Origin: Haliotis asinina
Taxonomy: Eukaryota > Mollusca > Gastropoda > Lepetellida > Haliotidae
Length of the DNA stretch: 64,000 nucleotides
Reading direction: 5' to 3'
Assembly (NCBI RefSeq): GCF_037392515.1
Contig: NC_090288.1
Span: forward strand, 57,335,673-57,399,672
Shown: piece by piece, positions 47,360 to 59,876 of the stretch
How the letters are laid out: each line of letters begins with the position of its first letter
How positions within the stretch are numbered: position 1 is the first letter of the stretch
Position numbers and translations under genes: made by a program
The notes under the pieces: model-generated
Told to the model about the DNA's origin: nothing
Seen by the model: only the letters and a program-made list of their open reading frames with translations
Databases searched by the model: none

Positions 47360-47505
47360 CTCTAGGGGTGGTGGTGTAGACTAACGGTTAAAGCGTTTGT
47401 TCGTCAAGTTGAAAACACTCGCGATCTATTCCCCACATTGTGTCCCGAGCCGTGATATTGCTTGAATATTGCAAATGCTCGCACTCACTCACTTACTCAC
47501 TCAGT
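47360..47505 (+). repeat. SINE, type A
   Basis: GGTGTAGACTAACGGTTAAA, GCGTTTGTTCGTCAAG, CGATCTATTCCCCACATTGT, GTGATATTGCTTGAATATTG and the CACTCACTCACTTACTCACT tail. It ends about 180 bases before the receptor ATG. Confidence 0.8.
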
Positions 47506-47683
47506 TCTACTGTTCCTTTGATAAACTGTAGTGTGATATCTGCTGTGAGTGTATATGTCGGTAGATATCCGTAACTGTACGCAGGAAAGACGTGGTGGAT
47601 GATGAAACATTTCCAAGTAATACGCCGATAAGATAAACTTCCCGATGTATGAGACAGGGCTGAACGGGGAAGACAACGACAAG

Positions 47684-49025
47684 ATGGCGATCGAAAGTCT
47701 CATTCTGCTGGCTTCCATTACCGTTCTGCTGAAGGCGACTCTTGGCGACGTCGAACACTGCACGAAGGCAACGTGCACTACAAAGGTAAGACGGCAACGA
47801 CAGCCAGTCAGACATCGTCAACACCAGGACAGTTATCTCGTTACCTACGACTGTGTGTGCATGTATAGCTTGGGGATGTAGAGATCTATCATGTCAGTTA
47901 AAATACTCTTAATAATCATAACATATAATACTATACACACTGAGATGAAATATACTTGTTTGTGTACTTTGGAAAACTTTGTAAACTTTGTAAACAAGAA
48001 TCATGTTGCCCTTCACCTCTGAAAATCATTTTTATTGGGGCATCGCGATGTCGTTGCTGTGACCTAGTTATTCCAACACCAACTTGGATAATTTAAACTG
48101 TTTGCGTAAAAGAAAGGACGCTTAATACAATTGGATTTGACAAAAGTATCGCAAGTATGATCATTCCCTAATGCATCATAATCGGATAACCAGTTCTTGG
48201 TTCTTTCGCCCACTATCTAAACTAGATATACACTTCTATTTCCCCGACAGTCTATTAATTGATCTGTTTATTATAAAAATCCATTAATCCCATTGTGGTC
48301 AGCAGGCAAGGACACCAATACGTGCAGGCTCTGCAGGCGTCAATTATCGCCATGTTACGTGGTTCTGATTAAATTGTGTGGAAAAGGACTTACATGAGAT
48401 AGGTGAAGTGACGATGGTGGCGGAGAATGGGTGGACGGGTAGCCATCTTCTTACTTTCTAGAGCTACGATCCTGCTCACACCAGAGCCAGCGTTACGGGT
48501 GGGGATCACCTTATGACACCCATATGACTTAGCTCCAGGTTAGACCCAGTCCCGAGTGGGTACTCGGTAGGATGAAATGTTAACCTCTAAAAAGCATGGT
48601 TGTATACTTCTCAGGGAGTACACTGATCCTGAGTAATAATCGGTGCTTTGAGCGTTATATACATCATGGAAACAAAACGCACTGTACATTTTTTATATGA
48701 AAATAACTGAGTAGATTTTTTTCAGCCTCTCGGTTTCAACTGTAACGTTGTTCACGAAGAACGTGTCTTGCGGACGAAATTGCCAGGTAACAACCTCAGT
48801 GTATCACCATATCAATGTATGCTATCTGTATGTCACTGTTATTAATTGATATCAGCTGACCTATTTGTCGACGCTAGTGTCCTCAGAATACATCGACAGC
48901 GTCTATCGGTTAGAAGAGGTCGCTAGCAGCCTAATGCGCGGGGTGGTCAAACTTGAGTACCTGCAGCTGTTTCACTTTGTTTTACCACAGAATCACCTGG
49001 CTCAGGCTGTACTAAGTAGAGGCCG

Positions 49026-49104
<79 letters not shown>

Positions 49105-52100
49105 TTTTCATTTATTTTCATTTATTAATTTATGTAATAATAATAATAATAATGAGCCTTTATAAAGCCCTGTATCCATCATCAAGGTGCCTGTTGAAAA
49201 CCCATAAAATAAGAGAGAATAGTCTAAAAGCAGGAGAAAATGTCTATGAATTAAAGTTCAATGAATACTCAATTATTATTTTTCACTATTTATTTTCTTT
49301 AGTGTGAACAGTTAGAATTTATAGAATTGTCCATATTTATGGAATAACGATTTCATCTTATCACGTAACATGATGTTTTCACATTCCACCCAACATTTGT
49401 GTGTATCGCATGGCAGGAATATGCGGCATATATACAGCCTCTAAATGTATCTTAGTTAGCTTAAGACAGCTTTCAACGTAAAATCATAATTACATTGTTC
49501 TCGTCTACCTCCAGACGGTGCCCTGCGCGACCTCCCGGGGACGGTGAGAGGGTTATCTCTACTAGTCAGTAACACCGACCCTCGTTCTGACCCGACCCTT
49601 ATCATCAGCTGGAGGCCTCCGGAAGGTAGATGAAACATTGTTAAGGTTTCGTATTTAATGCTACCGTTAAGAATGCTTTATTCTGATTGGTTCAGAATGC
49701 TTGATGCCGATTGGTTAAAACAGGTATCAGTTTTTACACTGAAATATTTTACAATTTCAGCCACATAAATGAATTTCAGATATCAATACATCGATAGCCA
49801 TCACCCATCAATACAACTGCAACCAATAACGTAATTCACAGTAGACTTGGGCGTGATAGGTTTCATATTAGGTTCAGGAATGTGTGGTGGTTTATCAGCG
49901 AGAATATATTTCACCGTTTTTCAAAATTTCATTAAATTTTAAAACGAAGTCGGTATATGCTTTTGGATCGCTCAGTTTACTTGAGCTATTACTTTCAGAA
50001 ACGTTACTATGCACGTATGATATGATTAGTAACTTGACAGCAGTTTACCATTTCATTATCTTGTCTCAGTGGCTCATTCGTTTAACATTTCTTGCTTTAC
50101 GCCTAGATCTAATTACATATCTGTCTGAAATTGTAATAATGTGTTTTTCTATCCTCAGTTGCTATTAGCGTGTTCGAAGTATATTTATTAACATGGGACA
50201 ATCGCAAGCCAGAAACAGCATCTGTGTCGTTTCCCTGTATGTTTGTCGTCAACGTAACCGACTCAAGCAAGGTCGCCAAGGTGATGTTATCAAAATACTT
50301 TAAAAAAACAGCGATTTCTTGCGGTCTTGTAAATCACATATTTACTTTTACGACAGATTGACATTACGGTGACGTCACTTGACGTCATCTGTTTCTCACG
50401 TCAGATTGGTCTAATTGACCTTGTTCACATTTCGCGTGACTGCACGGATCTCAACTAAACGATCTTGACACAAATGAAGGACGCTAGGAAACATGATAGT
50501 GAGTGAGTGAGTGAGTTGAGTTTTACGTCGCAGTCAGCAATGTTTCAGCTATGTGGCGGCGGCCTGTAAATAATCGAGTCTGGACCAGACAATCCAGTGA
50601 CCAACAACATGAACATCGATCTGCGCAACTGGGAACCGATGACATGTGTCAACCAAGTCAGCGAGCCTGACCACCCGATCCCGTTAGTTGCCTCTTACGA
50701 CTAGCACAGTCACAGCAAACATTATAATACGGCATGGGTGGGTGTGGGCAAAACAATCCTCTCATTTGTCAACGCTTGCTGTCGTCCTGAATTTGTGTCA
50801 AATCGTTTAGTTGAGGTTCAAAATCGACTTTCAATCGACTTGTAGAAATTACAATACAGAAAAGGTAGGTGTCATGAGTGGTGATCGGTAGGTCAGTCAC
50901 CCAAGATTATGTTTAGATGAAGTTTTAATAGATTGCATGCGATGGCGATTGCCAAAGCAGGCGACGGGTACACCCAAGTGTCCGGCCTTGTCTAGATATA
51001 TTGTACTGTGATCCGTTTCCAGTCGTCGGTCATCTCGATTTTTTTTTGTTGTTGTTGTTTTGGGGTTGTTTTTTTTTTTTTTTGGGGGGGGGGGGGTTGT
51101 TGTTGGATTTTTTTGTTGTTCTTCTTTTTTGTTGTTGTTGTTTTTTCTTAAAAAATTAAATCTTGCAATGACACGAGAGTGAGCGGGGATCTCACTAGCA
51201 GAATCACCCCTCCTTCTCGCGGTGAGCTAGCCCATTCAGCTACATGTAACTTAAATACCGTATTCCCTGCTACTGAGACGGCATCAAACGCCCCTAGCAG
51301 GAAAACCACCACGCACTATGTTTTATGAATTCAGCGTACATGTATATATTGCAGACTGAACTCCGCGTGACGTCATCAAGTTTCCGTAACAGTAAAGACA
51401 TCACCGTCTACGTCAACACATGGCTGGGGAACAAGGAGCCATGCTTCCTCAGACAAGCGAAAGTCACCTTTTACGCCACAGGTATCTACAAATTAGTGAT
51501 TGGGCTCTGGTGGAACAAATAATTCTGTTATATCTCGGCGTGCAGCTTAATGAGGGAAACCCATCAGCTCCATTGGTTCTTTGTTTGCTTTACGCCGCAC
51601 TCAGCAATATATGGCATCGGTCTAAATAATCCAATTTGGACCAAACAATACTGTGATCAACAACATTAGAATCTTTTTACGCAACTAAGATACGATGCCA
51701 TGTGTCAACGAAGTCCTCGAGCGTCACCGCTCGATCCCGTCAGTCGCCTCTCAAAAGCATGGGTTAGTGAAGACCAACTCTAGCCCGGATCTTCACGGGT
51801 TCCACGAGCACTGGTATGATGTTTGCGCGCGTGGAAAAATAATAATCCTTATTCGAACACACTCCTTTATTTTCCAGTCACTTCTAATGGACATTACTTT
51901 CAAGGGTTGCACTTCAGTTGCGGTGTCCCCATCAAAACTTAATTCTGCCATTCCAACATTATGTGGAAAGCTTAGATTTGTTGTTTGTTTGAAAGTCAGC
52001 TTCTGCAAAAAAAGTGTTACAGAAAATAACTCATGCATTTACAAGAAACATTTAATTTAATCACTATTGTATGCAGCGGTGAGTGTTACTAAACATATAT

Positions 52101-52494
52101 AACGCAGAAAGAATATCGAACGATTCCATCGCATGAACATCTGATTCAGATTCCCTCCAGTTCACACCTGCCTACTGGAACTACCTTCTGTCCATGACGT
52201 TGCCAGGCAACGGCAGCCTGCAACTGAGCTTCCACCCTCTACCGAATGCAACCCGACACTTGGTGCAAGTTTGCCAGGAAGGCACCCAGCGAGGATCAGG
52301 GTACCAATGTAGCAAGTTTCGCTCACTGAGAAAGGTGAATGTTGTGATGTTGTGTTGTTGCTGACTATATTTAATCCTGTTTTGTGAGAGTGAGTATGTG
52401 TGTGTTGGCTGGTGTTTTGGGGAGTTGGCTTTTATTCTCAGGGGGATTCTTTTTAGCTTTTAAATTTTGTTAGTTTTGTTTGCTGATGTTCAGT

Positions 52495-52533
<39 letters not shown>

Positions 52534-55500
52534 TTTGTTGAAATATAGTTGAAATCGTTATGCAACAGATTCCATTTTCTTACATATTTACTTTCATATA
52601 ATACAGTAAACTGCTAATAATTCAGTTAGTGAGGTTATGCCTTCTGTAACCATATATGTTTGTCTATACGAATTCTAAGTTGTGATATTCAACTTTACTA
52701 GTCTTTGTTGTAGGGAACAAACACAGGAATGTTCCAGTTCAGCAACACCTGTGCAACATATCGTATACAGGTAAGTCGACTCGTAATTTCCGCGTTCAGC
52801 GGTCAATAAGAGATAAGCATTGTTTAATGTTAAATTTAAATTTCTAATCGCGGAAACATTGATCCGATTGAATCTACGATTGAGTATTTTTTTTTTTGAA
52901 TGTAGATCATCCCTGTGCCTAACACGTACAGACAGGTGTACAGAGTGATTCGCTTTGTGCCAGGTAAATGTTTCAGTGTCTTAATGTTCCGTAGACCCGT
53001 TTCAAACCAAGTATATTAAGTACATATACATGGATCTAGTTATCTCATAAGCATACTGCTTAAAAGTGTCAATGACACTGTTGATATCCTTTTGATACGT
53101 ATTACCTCGGCATATAGACTAACTACATCCTGAGAGTACCTACCCATCAGATCATCCCATGCCTAAACCCGGACAGGCACCCATCCTCCACAACAGACCC
53201 ACCCAACACACACACACACCTTCTCTGACCACAGGTCGCTCACATCCATGTCTAATCCACACCTGCACCCACACCCGAAACCCAGCCAGTCCTCACACCC
53301 GTCCACACCCCCATCGAGACCCAACACCCACACCTACACCCGCACCCGCACCTGCACCTGCACCGACACCCACTTACCCCCACACCTACACCTACATCCG
53401 TAGTACCCACTTACATCCGCACCCATCCAAACACCCCCCCCCCTCCCCCACCCCCCAACACACACACACCTACACCCGCACCTGCACCTGCACCTGCACC
53501 GACACCCACTTACCCCCACACCTACACCTACATCCGTAGTACCCACTTACATCCGCACCCATCCAAACACCCCCCCCCTCCCCCACCCCCCAACACACAC
53601 ACACCTACACCCGCACCCGCACCTGCACCTGCACCGACACCCACTTACCCCCACACCTACACCTACATCCGTAGTACCCACTTACATCCGCACCCATCCA
53701 AACACCCCCCCCCCCTCCCCCACCCCCCAACACACACACACCAACACCCGTACCCTCTTCCTCCAGCACCTTGGCATCTTTCATATGTGTTGTCGGACAT
53801 TTTGGTATAATTCCATTCACCGTACATGCCCATATTCATCTGTTATACTGTTTCGTTTTTCCATCATTCAACCCAGATCTAAAAAGCCCTCCACGTGACC
53901 CTGTCGCATTGTCGCTCTTTGATACACCATCCCTTACGTCCAACACACCAAAGGTCAAGGACAAGCATGGTGCCAACGTCATCCTGGTGTCGGTTTTGGC
54001 GTCACTCCTTGGGTTGACGGCAGGGATGGCCATCATTTGGAAGCGTGTTACATGGAGACGATGTTGGCACTCGCCACCGACAAATGGTAATTAGGTGTGA
54101 TACTCGAGGTTAGGGTTCGAATTCTCATGGCTCGATTGTGTCTCTAAAGGCTTGTGAGCACCACGCCCGTTTTCGTATGTTTCAATAAGGTGATGGGCGT
54201 CAGAGACCCCAAACCTCCTTCACTTCGGTCTTTTCTCACACATGAGGTTGACGCGTAGTGCTGTTAAATTAACGTTAAATCAAACTCACTTTGTCTCTCG
54301 CTCACTAACTCACGGATTGAGCGTTATTGTGTGAATTGTGGTAACATATTCTTTTACCAGACCTATCAATATGTGATAAAAAGGTTATCTTCGAGCACCT
54401 GGTATGATGGGCACACTTTGTTTGATTTTCTGAGTACCATGAGGACCCGAGGCCATATCCAGCCACAGGAAAGGGAACGAACTGCGCCATCTGGTGTGCG
54501 TCAGAACACGACGCCATACATTTCTGGCTGAAAGGCGTTTCTCACAAAATGGAACGCATGGGTCATGTATTCTACATCAGACGAGACACGGTGATTGGTT
54601 TAGAGATGATTTGGTTAGTAAGAAACAAATCTCGCCGAGTCTCGTACGTCGCGATACCGTGGTCAGCCGCCGCAGTGGCGTGTCTCTGTTTAGATTCAGC
54701 CTGACAATTGACTATAAGTATCCTAGTCATTTCAACAGGATGTTCATAATTTGATGAACAACAGCCACGGACTGATATTGGTCTAGACGCCATTTGTCAT
54801 TACGTGTTATTAGATAGTCTCACGACGGAGGAAGATTCGAGGTGATTCGATTTCTCATCTGTGACTACCGTTCTGTAGAAACATCTCATTGATAAAGGTT
54901 ACAGGGGTAATATGATATATGAAATGGGATAATTATAGTTTATATTTCCCATCATGCTGAGGAAAGGACAACTGATATCAGAGAAACATTCACGAAAAGC
55001 GCGTCACTTCAGTCGAATCGATTCACTAATAACCTTTAGCTAGTTCTCCATAACAAAGTATATAGTTTCTAATTTCTCGTCCAAAATTTCAGACTAATTA
55101 GCAGACCTAATTTTAAAAGAGTAAATAAAACGTTACACCTGGATGTAATGTTGAAAAGTCAGATCTTTAAGAATGATACCGTACATAAGGTATGGCCTTC
55201 ATATAGAGCCGATATGGCCCCTCCATTACTTCAGATGACACCAGCTGATTAACAATGATTTGGTTATAAGGCTGACCTATCCAACGACATTTGATCTTCG
55301 TATCTATTGCTTTTAGTCACGTGTTTGCCTCATCAACAATCTCAGACTGGAAACCCTTAACGCAAACCACAGATATATTATGTTGAGGTGTAACATGATA
55401 AGAATATGTCAGTATACTTTCAAGAACTACATTTTTTGGAAACGTTGAAAGGGTGCGTTGTGCAGGTGGTTGTTTTCGTCAGTTTTGATTGTGTTTGTTG

Positions 55501-57544
55501 CTGCTTTGTGTTTTGGATATTGGTAAGAAGGGATCGGGTGATTACTATGTTAAGAGTCTTTCTAGGCGGCCCATCTACCGACACCTGCTGTTTTTATCTA
55601 CTGTTTCAAATCACATGTGTGCCTGACATCAATGCAAACTTAAAGACCCTTAACACAAACCGCAATATATTGTATGAGGTGTAATCTCAGTCACTCATTG
55701 ACGTTTAGGCAGGTTACATGGTGTTTTCCTTGACATGAGACCTGGAAGGAATATAGGTTGGCCTCTGTGGTAGGGGTAGCTGTTGTGATGGAATAAATCC
55801 TGTTAATAAAGCCGAGAACAATCTAATACACCTTGTCCATGTAATATATCTAATTTTATTCCACATTTCCATTTGAATCTGTTTGAAACAGAATGCAATT
55901 TTTATAATTATAATATTAGACTTTTAAATTGGTCTAAATTGACAGTTTGCAGATAGCGGTAATACCACATATTCCGAGTGTAGTTATAGACTCTGCTACT
56001 GTATTGTTTCCCTAGGAAACTACGAACTACTGCAATGTCCAACTGCACAGAACACAGACGATCTTAACGCGGAGTCTGATGTGGAATTCTGTGAGTAAAC
56101 AGTGATTTCATGTATATGCCTGATGATATATGTTTGTAATGAAATCCACTTTCCCATACGATAAGTCAAGTGTTCACCTGAACAAACACAGGATCCTGTG
56201 GTACGAGTCAGAATATGTTCTAGGACACTTAATCAGTTGTTCCCACTACGACAGTTAGAAGCTGAAACATAGACTTACACACATGTTCATTTTCCAACCC
56301 AAGATTTATATTTGCAAAAGTTTTAAAAATCCTGTCAGACTTTGGTTCAAGATTTGTCAGTTTACAAGATGGACAGTTCACAGTATAAAGGCACAAATGA
56401 CTTTGGTTTAAAAAATCTTGGCCTTTTTTATAATCCCGATTCCTGTACCTGGAGCTCTATACTTAACAAGGTAATTTCTTCTTTAGGGAACGAGCTGGAG
56501 AACGCTACGCTCAAGAATATATCTTTTTTGTACTCAAAAGATTGTGAGTGTCACCTAGAAGCAGTGGAGGCATTCACGAGATGTTTGGAGACGTCGTTCA
56601 GATGTAGTTTCCATCAAGTCGACTGTGCCAAAGATATCGAGACACAGCTGAAAACTGCACATGTTGTCCTTTTGGTTAATTCAAAGGATGTATTTAAGTC
56701 TTGGTACTTGTATCAATCCAGGTTATCCCAAATCCAGAACCCACCCGCCCTCACTGCTGGTAAACTAGGTCGTGTGATACACAAACTCCTGGAGGCCCAC
56801 AGCGATAGGCTGCTGATGGTGCGGCTGGCCTTCACTGAAGACCAGTATATGATTACATCCCCAAACAACCACGTGTTTAGCATCCCTGAGCATATGTCCG
56901 ACCTCGTCTGTCGCATACATAAACTTGGAAACCTTGTGGCAGAAAACAGTGTCAGGAAGTGGTTATCGACGAGGCCAGAGGGTAAAGATCTGATGTCTTC
57001 CATTGAGCAGGCTTCAAAGTGCTGTTGTAAATCCAGATGCTCAGTGATTGGACACCCAGGAGTGGAGCTGTTTCAGGACTCACATGTTGTAGATGTCCAG
57101 GACACAGCTGGGCAGGACAGAGAGGTAGTGGATCTTCCAGATCTGGGTGGGGAAACAGATGTGTTTGAGGACTCGGATGGGCAGGGGGTAATTGTCGTAC
57201 ATCTCAAGGACGTGGGTGAGCAGGAGTCCAGTGGAGTCGTATTTGAGGACCTCGTTGGGCAAGGACAACACAGTGTACAAGACAAGGAATTGAGTGGCCA
57301 GGGAACAGATTGGTCTGTTATTGAGAGCACTACTGAGCAGTTAGGTGGGCATCCCCTTGAAGTAGCCCAACAGGAAAGACAGAATGCTGAGATGGATCCC
57401 TGGATTCCATTAACAACAGAACCTTTAGAAGACAGTTCCATGGAGGAACTGGAGGAACACCTGTTGCTGATTACACAGAACTATGAGCATCGCTTGAATG
57501 ACCATGTTCGATTCCGTCGTTCCTTTGTTGATGGCAGTTCTTGA
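47684..57544 (+). CDS. Interleukin-17 receptor-like protein with SEFIR domain (11 exons)
   Basis: Exons: 47684-47785, 48726-48786, 49515-49625, 50159-50280, 51355-51481, 52150-52334, 52714-52770, 52906-52963, 53877-54086, 56016-56090 and 56361-57544. All junctions are GT-AG with matching phase; 2292 bases give 763 residues. The ATG at 47684 puts the hydrophobic signal peptide first (residues 1-20); an in-frame ATG at 47645 would precede it by 13 codons. The ectodomain (about 21-305) has FnIII-like features (LIISWRPPEG, VFEVYLLTWD, PCMFVVNVTD), paired-looking cysteines and NVT, NGS and NAT sequons. Residues about 307-330 span the membrane and are followed by a basic stop-transfer stretch. The last exon holds the SEFIR domain (about 420-560, KNISFLYSKDCECH to HKLG) and an acidic Gly/Gln/Asp-rich tail with loose repeats. 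IL-17 receptors signal through SEFIR-SEFIR contact with an Act1-type adaptor. The subfamily is not assigned. Confidence 0.85.
49026..49135. repeat. TTTA microsatellite in receptor intron 2
   Basis: About 20 uninterrupted TTTA units, then diverged units. Confidence 0.95.
50440..50960. repeat. Repeat R3 copy 2 hairpin with nested type B SINE
   Basis: CTCAACTAAACGATCTTGAC at about 50451 and its complement near 50802-50825 form the arms, and 50780-50960 matches 1825-1995 inverted. Between the arms lies a full-length type B SINE (50500-50705) from AGTGAGTGAGTGAGTGAG through GTCTGGACCAGACAATCCAG to GTTAGTTGCCTCTTACGAC. It is the best copy in the window. All within receptor intron 4. Confidence 0.75.
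51039..51150. repeat. T/G homopolymer and TTG tract in receptor intron 4
   Basis: Runs of T up to 15 and a run of G of about 13, with TTG units on both sides. Prone to length error in sequencing and assembly. Confidence 0.9.
51585..51815 (+). repeat. SINE, type B, extended 3' end
   Basis: GCTTTACGCCGCACTCAGCA, TTGGACCAAACAATACTGTG, CATGTGTCAACGAAGTC, TCGATCCCGTCAGTCGCCTC and a further GGATCTTCACGGGTTC end. In receptor intron 5. Confidence 0.8.
52490..52537. repeat. TTTA microsatellite in receptor intron 6
   Basis: About 11 TTTA units. Confidence 0.95.
53160..53755. repeat. C-rich VNTR in receptor intron 8
   Basis: A unit of about 135-136 bp repeats three times; the word CATCCGTAGTACCCAC falls at about 53395, 53531 and 53666. 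Each unit contains CACCTGCACCTGCACC, a run of eight to ten C, CCTCCCCCACCCCC and a CACACACA stretch. The array is strongly strand-asymmetric, with almost no G on the + strand. Frames open across it are artefacts. Confidence 0.9.
54105..54315 (+). repeat. SINE-like repeat in receptor intron 9
   Basis: A GGGTTCGAATTCTC B-box-like word, a central GTGAGCACCACGCCCG and a TTAAATCAAACTCACTTTG end followed by CTCACT words. It differs from types A and B. Confidence 0.5.
54316..56015. other. Receptor intron 9, remainder
   Basis: No exon-compatible frame or recognised repeat. Several short frames have no motif. Confidence 0.5.
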
Positions 57545-57559
57545 TGTGTGACATAGCCT

Positions 57560-57685
57560 AGTAATGAAAGCCCTCGCTTGTCCCACTGAAGACATGGGTT
57601 CTATTGCCCGTATGGGAACAATGAGGTGTATTCCGCCGTGATATTGCTGGAACATACGTAAACGCCGCGAAAAGCAATAATCGCT
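57560..57685 (+). repeat. SINE, type A, just after the receptor stop
   Basis: CGCTTGTCCCACTGAAGACA, GGGTTCTATTGCCCGTATGG, GTGATATTGCTGGAACATAC. It begins 16 bases after the stop codon, so it probably lies in the 3' UTR. Confidence 0.75.
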
Positions 57686-58169
57686 CAAGTGTAGTTGGAA
57701 AGCCATTTAATTCAGACTGAAGAATTCTTTGTAATAGTCGCAGTAAATACAATTCCATGGTTGTATTGCTTGCAACATAGCGTAGAACGTTACCACATAT
57801 CCTTTACTTATCTACACATTTTCTGCTCTGTGACAACTACACATTTACTGTGGCAGTTATGTGACTTAGATGGTACCATTTTAGATGCCGCAGCAACCAG
57901 CAAAAGAAACGCAATGAAATCTCATAAGTAAGCTTTCGTCTTTGTGCTATTCAAACACTTGACAAACAGAGTTGCGTTTCTTTTGGTGTTCACTAGACGT
58001 ACGCACAGCAGTTAAGCTTCAGAGTGCATACTCCATTATTTTCATATGCTAATATTCCACGCATGGCAGTATACGGAATTAGTCGGAAGTGTCCATATCA
58101 TATGAATATGTTATAGTTGTCCAAGTGCTGGCATGCGTTCATGTACAAACAAGCATAAACAAACATCGA
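57686..58169. other. Non-coding stretch, likely 3' UTR or flank
   Basis: No clear AATAAA close to the stop was recognised. Nothing else seen. Confidence 0.4.
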
Positions 58170-58690
58170 GGGTACGTCAGCCCATGGGCCCGAGGGACCA
58201 GTGAACAACGTATTTTTCTTACCGAATACCACAATATTAATTTCGAATTGTTTGAAGTCATGGGTTATCGGATGGTACACTTCAGTCAACCAGGTTCTTG
58301 CATTTTGCCTTTTCTTTACCGTGGATATTGTCGCAGTATAATCGCCGCGGTGTAATTCCTCTTCTTAATAAGCTCATGGACCGCATTTGAACGTTTTGTC
58401 AAAATATATTTACTGGAATGCGAAGCAAATCTTTTCGTAGCCATTGCTATATTTTGCAGTAAAAACAAATTTAGAATTATCTCTTTTCCATCGATTTGCA
58501 TTCGCAAAACTTCGGTAATTTCCGTACATCATGCGTGATTCAATGTTATTCAAAATAAACATGTGCTGCCACCAAGTACCATATGGGTTGCCATTGGCAT
58601 CGAGGTATATTGCAATGCACCTCGCTTGTAAGAGGGAACATTAAAACAATCTAGAAGAGCGCTCAGAAAATGAAACTTATGCATGAGTTA
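58170..58690 (-). repeat. Dispersed repeat R2, copy 2
   Basis: Partner of 40805-41345. It preserves the MATKRFAS...KRSNAV...IKKRNYTAA..LRQY frame on the minus strand and the TTCGCAAAACTTCGGTAATT block downstream. Confidence 0.65.
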
Positions 58691-58714
58691 ACATAATGCC
58701 AAGTAGTCATAAGA

Positions 58715-58870
58715 AGGCAATGTGGTAGCCAAGTGGCGAAAGCGTTTGCTCGTCACACGGAAGACCTGGGTTCAATCCTCATTATCGGTACAATGTATGC
58801 AATGTATTCCTCCACCGTGATAATGCTGGAATATTGCTAAGGGGCGTTAAACCATATCACTCACTGCTGA
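58715..58870 (+). repeat. SINE, type A, near complete
   Basis: GGTAGCCAAGTGGCGAAAGC (A-box arm), TCGTCACACGGAAGACCTGG, GTTCAATCC (B box), GATAATGCTGGAATATTGCT, GGGGCGTTAAACC and CACTCACT. The tRNA-like head is clearest in this copy. Confidence 0.85.
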
Positions 58871-59209
58871 CAATTCCTTGACATCTGACGTCATCAAACA
58901 TCAAGTGTTTTTCATATGAGTGTATAATATGAAAAGAGCATCACTGTCATTTTGTATGCTTCAAGATTTGTTCCCTACAGAACGTAACAGATATATAAAC
59001 CTGGCATGTCACGGTTATCATCTTAAAGCTATCGATAAAATGGAATCTGGCTAGAGTTTTTGTGTGGTATACCAAGGGAGAGTACTCTAACGAATCAACG
59101 GTGTTCACACCAAAACGGCGGTAAAATACTTCAGACGTTCATGTCTTTTTACAGGAAATACTTCTCACCAGTAATGTGTATCGTGAACTTCGGTTCAGTT
59201 CGTGAACAT

Positions 59210-59295
59210 TGTTTTAAGCCGCTTTAAGCGGTATTGCAGCAATGTCCCGACAGGGAACACCAGAGATGGGCTTTACACATTGCACCCATGTGTAA
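59210..59295 (-). repeat. SINE, type A fragment
   Basis: AGCCGCTTTAAGCGGTATTG, CACCAGAGATGGGCTTTACA and TTGCACCCATGTG. Confidence 0.7.
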
Positions 59296-59714
59296 ACTTC
59301 AACTGGAACATTCAAGATAATTATTCTAGTGACAATCCGTTCAGTGATTTCACACAATTCGACATATAAACCTGGCAATGATTACTGCCTAAATAAAAAG
59401 CAGAAACGGGGTACTTCATTTTCATTTTTTCGTTCGTTCGGTCAGTCATTTTATGTCATCTACCACTCAGGCAAACCTATAATGTCGAAAATATAATACG
59501 GCCATAACGTGCTGTCCTCTTAATAACTGCAGACATATGACTTGTCTACATCAAATTCGTTTGAAAACTGTTGCAACATAGTCGTTATCTACCTTTTTTT
59601 TCAACTCCTTACCGCCCCAAACAACACGGAAACTGTCTTTCGGAAGTATTTCACATCAGCTGAACGTATCAGCTGCATGTATCACGTCCATTTTTGCAAC
59701 AGCTTAGAGATAGC

Positions 59715-59810
59715 ACGGCTTCACACATTTTACCTAAGAGAAGAATCGAACCAAGGTTGTCGGTGTGACGAGCGAAGGCTTTAACCAACGCTTCTGTGTA
59801 GCACAGCGGA
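59715..59810 (-). repeat. SINE, type A fragment
   Basis: CGGCTTCACACATTTTACC, GAATCGAACCAAGGTTGTCG, GTGACGAGCGAAGGCTTTAA. Its head runs straight into the AGGTG array. Confidence 0.75.
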
Positions 59811-59876
59811 CGGTGAGGTGAGGTGAGGTGAGGTGAGGTGAGGTGAGGTGAGGTGAGGTGAGGTGAGGTGAGGTGA
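59811..59876. repeat. AGGTG pentanucleotide array
   Basis: About 13 uninterrupted GAGGT units directly following the SINE head. Confidence 0.95.

Noticed and set aside
48865..49128. 87-codon frame ending in LFIY repeats
   Set aside because: Half of it is the TTTA microsatellite and it lies within receptor intron 2.
53159..53820. Frames of 70-126 codons rich in Pro/His/Thr or Gly/Val
   Set aside because: They derive from the C-rich VNTR in an intron and have no splice support.
57073..57441. 122-codon antisense frame
   Set aside because: It is a shadow of the receptor's last exon on the opposite strand.
58715..58870. Possible tRNA gene
   Set aside because: A- and B-box-like words are present, but no cloverleaf or anticodon arm can be closed. 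The sequence continues into the SINE body shared by a dozen copies.
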